From positions 1 through 8,841 of the forward strand of contig USSP01000064.1 of NCBI GenBank assembly GCA_900557385.1: a DNA stretch of 8,841 nucleotides. Reading direction: 5' to 3'. Source of the DNA: an uncultured Lachnospiraceae bacterium (GTDB lineage: Bacteria; Bacillota; Clostridia; Lachnospirales; Lachnospiraceae). Below are positions 6,780 to 8,841 of the stretch, piece after piece (position 1 is the stretch's first letter; the number at the start of each line of letters is the position of its first letter). Position numbers and translations under genes: made by a program. The notes beneath the pieces are model-generated. The model was not told the origin of the DNA and searched no databases. It saw only the letters and a program-made list of their open reading frames with translations.

Positions 6780-6809
6780 ATTCTTTTCGACATGTTATTC
6801 TTTTCGACA
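6780..6809 (-). promoter_or_regulatory. 13-bp direct repeat with two Spo0A-box-like cores upstream of the antiporter promoter
   Basis: Two exact copies of TGTCGAAAAGAAT (minus strand; 6780-6792 and 6797-6809) are separated by AACA, a 17-bp period. Each contains TGTCGAA, which matches the 0A-box core TGNCGAA; the distal copy is preceded by TT, close to the fuller TTTGTCGAA form. The proximal core (6786-6792) would sit at about -45 to -51 and the distal one at about -62 to -68 relative to the predicted start, which is where an activator contacts RNA polymerase. The repeat is seen directly; binding by Spo0A is inference. Confidence 0.55.
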
Positions 6810-6844
6810 AAGAGTGACAGCAACAAAAAGGAAAACAGCCGATC

Positions 6845-7258
6845 TTACTCCGGTGAAGAAAGGGTAAGCCCAATAATGTCATCCATAGGAATGGGAAGCC
6901 CATCCGTCATAATAATCATTCGTTCATAGGAAGCGATACGCTTTACGGTGCCTTCATGGGTCACATAAGCCCCTCCGGCTTTACGGACATCGGGCTGGAA
7001 ATAGGTGATGCTTACAACCGGAGAAGAAGGAAGCCTTTCTGCAAGGATTTGAAGCTGCTCGTTCAGAGCCTGCTTTTCATACTCATCCAGTTCAATCCTC
7101 TCATCGGTGAGCCGCGCCGTCTCCTTAATGGCGGCATCGTAACCTGTGAGTGCTGCAAAAGGGGAAAACTGGGCAGCCCGGTCCTCCATGGACATCTGCG
7201 GTCGGGTCTGGGAAACATGATGAGGCAGATGGAGGATATCTTGATAAGTTTCGCTCAT
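6845..7258 (-). CDS. YolD-like protein, partner of the Y-family DNA polymerase
   Basis: The product has 137 residues. The start overlaps the polymerase stop in ATGA (7255-7258), so translation is coupled. The N-terminal part has the family hallmark DRAAQFSPFAALTGYDAAI (residues 26-44), then a Glu-rich helix (LTDERIELDEYEKQALNEQL), and a C-terminal beta-rich half (VVSITYFQPD, GGAYVTHEGTVKRI, IPMDDIIGL). YolD proteins of Firmicutes are commonly encoded with UmuC/UvrX-like polymerases and have been proposed to play a UmuD-like accessory role; the biochemistry remains uncertain. There is no LexA-like autocleavage motif here. After the stop, 68 bases separate the gene from the -35 of the antiporter promoter, and I see no clear terminator there, so some read-through into the antiporter leader is possible. 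Confidence 0.9.
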   Translation of the reverse strand: MSETYQDILHLPHHVSQTRPQMSMEDRAAQFSPFAALTGYDAAIKETARLTDERIELDEYEKQALNEQLQILAERLPSSPVVSITYFQPDVRKAGGAYVTHEGTVKRIASYERMIIMTDGLPIPMDDIIGLTLSSPE

Positions 7259-8778
7259 GCCTTGTGCCCTCCAATCTGCCGGTTTCTATCCTTGGCGGTA
7301 GCCCCTTCCTGGAGACTTATCCCCCGGAGAATCGCATTTTTCCCAAACTTTTTCTTGATGGCCAGTGTGGATTCCTGGATTTTCCGCTCTTTTTCCAATT
7401 CTGCTTCTTCTTTCTCTTTCCGCGCTTCCTCTGCGGCATAATCGGTGAAAAGAGAAAGCTGTTCAAAGCCCCCGTCGGGCAAAGGCGCAGATGCTTCATC
7501 CACCACACGGTTTGCCACGATATTCAACCGGCGGATCAATAGGTGGGGATTGACAATCTCATCATATAACCGGGTGGCAGCCTGTAAAATCAGTTTGGAA
7601 GAGGAGGTATACTTCTCGTGATTGATCGTGCCGTGGGCATGCTTGGGAATCCGGCGTCCGTAGCGGTCAATGGTGACTTCACCGTGATATCCCTTCCGCC
7701 GTCCGTCATCCTTCAGATTTTCAATATCATAGCCAACGGTGATTACCAGCTGATCCGTCACCAGCCTTTTGTCCACCAGATCCAGGGCAAGAAAATCTGC
7801 CATTTCCTGCAGAACCAGGCGGGCCTTGTCTGCCTCGTAGGGGCAATGGAGAACCTGACCGGAGCCGATACTGCTTGCACTGGGCTTATAGGCTTTGATC
7901 GCTTCGATTGTGCAGGGCTCCCAGCCCCAGGCATGGTCGATGAGCAGCTCCGCGTTTTTTCCGAAAAGCTGATAAAGTAAATCTTCATTTTTTACGGAAC
8001 AGCGGGCAATATCGCCCATGGTAAACATACCGTATTCCTCCAGTTTGGAGGCGTAGCCCCTGCCCACTCGCCAGAAATCCGTGAGAGGGCGGTGTCCCCA
8101 GAGGGTGTGGCGGAATGTCATCTCGTCAAGCTGGGCAATCCGCACACCGTTTTCGTCTGCCGGAATATGCTTTGCCACGATGTCCATGGCGACTTTACAC
8201 AGGAATAAATTCGTCCCGATTCCGGCTGTGGCGGTGATGCCGGTGGTCTTTAACACATCCAGAATGATTTTCCGGGCCAGCTCCTGAGGCGACAGCTTAT
8301 AAGTAGCCAGATAATGAGTGACATCCATAAACACCTCATCAATGGAATAGACCACGATATCCTCCGGTGCGATGTACTTCATGTAAATTTCGTAAACCCG
8401 GGAACTGCATTCCATGTAATGTGCCATCCGGGGCGGGGCAATGACAAAATCGATCCCCAGCTCCGGAGAAGCGGCAAGCGCGGAAGCAGAGGCAGAGGTT
8501 CCTGTAAATCTGCCTCCGGGAGCCTTGGCACGCCGCTGGATATTGGCTTCCCGGATTTTCTGACGTACCTCAAAAAGCCGGGCACGTCCGGGAATTCCGT
8601 AAGCTTTCAGGGAAGGTGTTACTGCCAGACAGATGGTTTTGTCCGTTCGGCTTTCGTCCGCCACCACCAGATGGGTGTCCAGGGGATCAAGCCCTAATCC
8701 AAGGCACTCCACGGAGGCATAGAAGGATTTTAAATCAATCGCAATATAAGTATGGTTTTCGTAATCAGACAGCGGCAT
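7255..8778 (-). CDS. Y-family translesion DNA polymerase (UmuC/UvrX-like)
   Basis: The product has 507 residues, and AAGGAGG (8784-8790) lies 5 nt from the ATG. The catalytic core is intact: IDLKSFYASVE (14-24) carries the first metal-binding Asp15 and the aromatic steric-gate position Tyr20, and SIDEVFMD (145-152) carries Asp147 and Glu148. The thumb helix-hairpin-helix region (FWRVGRGYASKLEEYGMFTM, 235-254) and little-finger domain (about 300-425) follow. EQLSLF (439-444) is a sliding-clamp binding motif of the QLxLF type, which recruits the polymerase to stalled forks. A charged helical tail (450-480) ends the protein. The length and the YolD partner match the UvrX-like Firmicutes branch rather than DinB (Pol IV). 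The expected function is error-prone bypass of DNA lesions as part of the damage response. It is first in its two-gene operon within the window; any gene further upstream lies outside. Confidence 0.94.
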   Translation of the reverse strand: MPLSDYENHTYIAIDLKSFYASVECLGLGLDPLDTHLVVADESRTDKTICLAVTPSLKAYGIPGRARLFEVRQKIREANIQRRAKAPGGRFTGTSASASALAASPELGIDFVIAPPRMAHYMECSSRVYEIYMKYIAPEDIVVYSIDEVFMDVTHYLATYKLSPQELARKIILDVLKTTGITATAGIGTNLFLCKVAMDIVAKHIPADENGVRIAQLDEMTFRHTLWGHRPLTDFWRVGRGYASKLEEYGMFTMGDIARCSVKNEDLLYQLFGKNAELLIDHAWGWEPCTIEAIKAYKPSASSIGSGQVLHCPYEADKARLVLQEMADFLALDLVDKRLVTDQLVITVGYDIENLKDDGRRKGYHGEVTIDRYGRRIPKHAHGTINHEKYTSSSKLILQAATRLYDEIVNPHLLIRRLNIVANRVVDEASAPLPDGGFEQLSLFTDYAAEEARKEKEEAELEKERKIQESTLAIKKKFGKNAILRGISLQEGATAKDRNRQIGGHKA

Positions 8779-8808
8779 CTTTGCCTCCTTACCGGAAAAA
8801 TAATGGGT

Positions 8809-8831
8809 AAAGAGTCGGCAAGCGACTCTTT
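8809..8831. terminator. 9-bp perfect inverted repeat upstream of the polymerase gene, probable terminator
   Basis: AAAGAGTCG (8809-8817) and CGACTCTTT (8823-8831) are exact complements around the 5-nt loop GCAAG. The A and T ends make it look like a symmetric intrinsic terminator, probably of a gene lying to the right outside the window, but the T run on either strand is only three bases before interruption. It lies about 18 nt upstream of the polymerase Shine-Dalgarno sequence, so an operator or leader hairpin is the alternative. Confidence 0.45.
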
Positions 8832-8841
8832 GCTTTCTATG

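Noticed and set aside
1..8841. CRISPR arrays, tRNA or rRNA genes, transposases and phage attachment sites.
   Set aside because: No repeat-spacer pattern, structural RNA gene or mobile-element gene could be found by reading either strand.

Overview
The window looks like chromosomal DNA of a low-to-mid GC Gram-positive anaerobe, most likely a Clostridia/Lachnospiraceae member. The reasons are strong AGGAGG-type ribosome binding sites, sigma-A promoters with 17-bp spacers, a Y-family polymerase paired with a YolD protein, a yybP-ykoY-type riboswitch and a DUF3160 lipoprotein. The genus is inference. No stretch longer than 300 bases lacks a gene; the largest gap (6574-6844) is almost wholly regulatory.

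Left part (+ strand, 1-4157): the 3' end of an AT-rich YhcG/DUF1016-type PD-(D/E)xK nuclease gene, which begins outside the window. Next comes a two-gene surface unit: a DUF3160 lipoprotein gene split by a one-base frameshift near 1220, and a membrane-anchored CapA-like metallophosphatase-fold protein whose start overlaps the end of the lipoprotein gene. A strong, symmetrical terminator (4163-4196) closes this unit and also serves the convergent gene on the other strand.

Middle (- strand, 4229-6809): a chemoreceptor (MCP) with almost no extracellular domain and its own sigma-A promoter, and upstream of it a CaCA-family cation antiporter. The antiporter leader is the best find here. It has a near-consensus sigma-A promoter and a roughly 170-nt 5' UTR that matches the yybP-ykoY (Mn2+) riboswitch, with a P1 helix mutually exclusive with an intrinsic terminator. 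Just upstream of the -35 box is a 13-bp direct repeat, each copy holding TGTCGAA, the core of a Spo0A box. This suggests metal control of elongation plus possible control of initiation by a cell-fate regulator.

Right part (- strand, 6845-8841): a two-gene translesion synthesis operon. A UmuC/UvrX-like Y-family DNA polymerase overlaps a YolD-like partner by 4 bp (ATGA). A 9-bp perfect inverted repeat lies upstream of the polymerase ribosome binding site, and no LexA box is visible in the short upstream stretch available.

Nothing in the window looks like a CRISPR array, tRNA, rRNA or insertion sequence.
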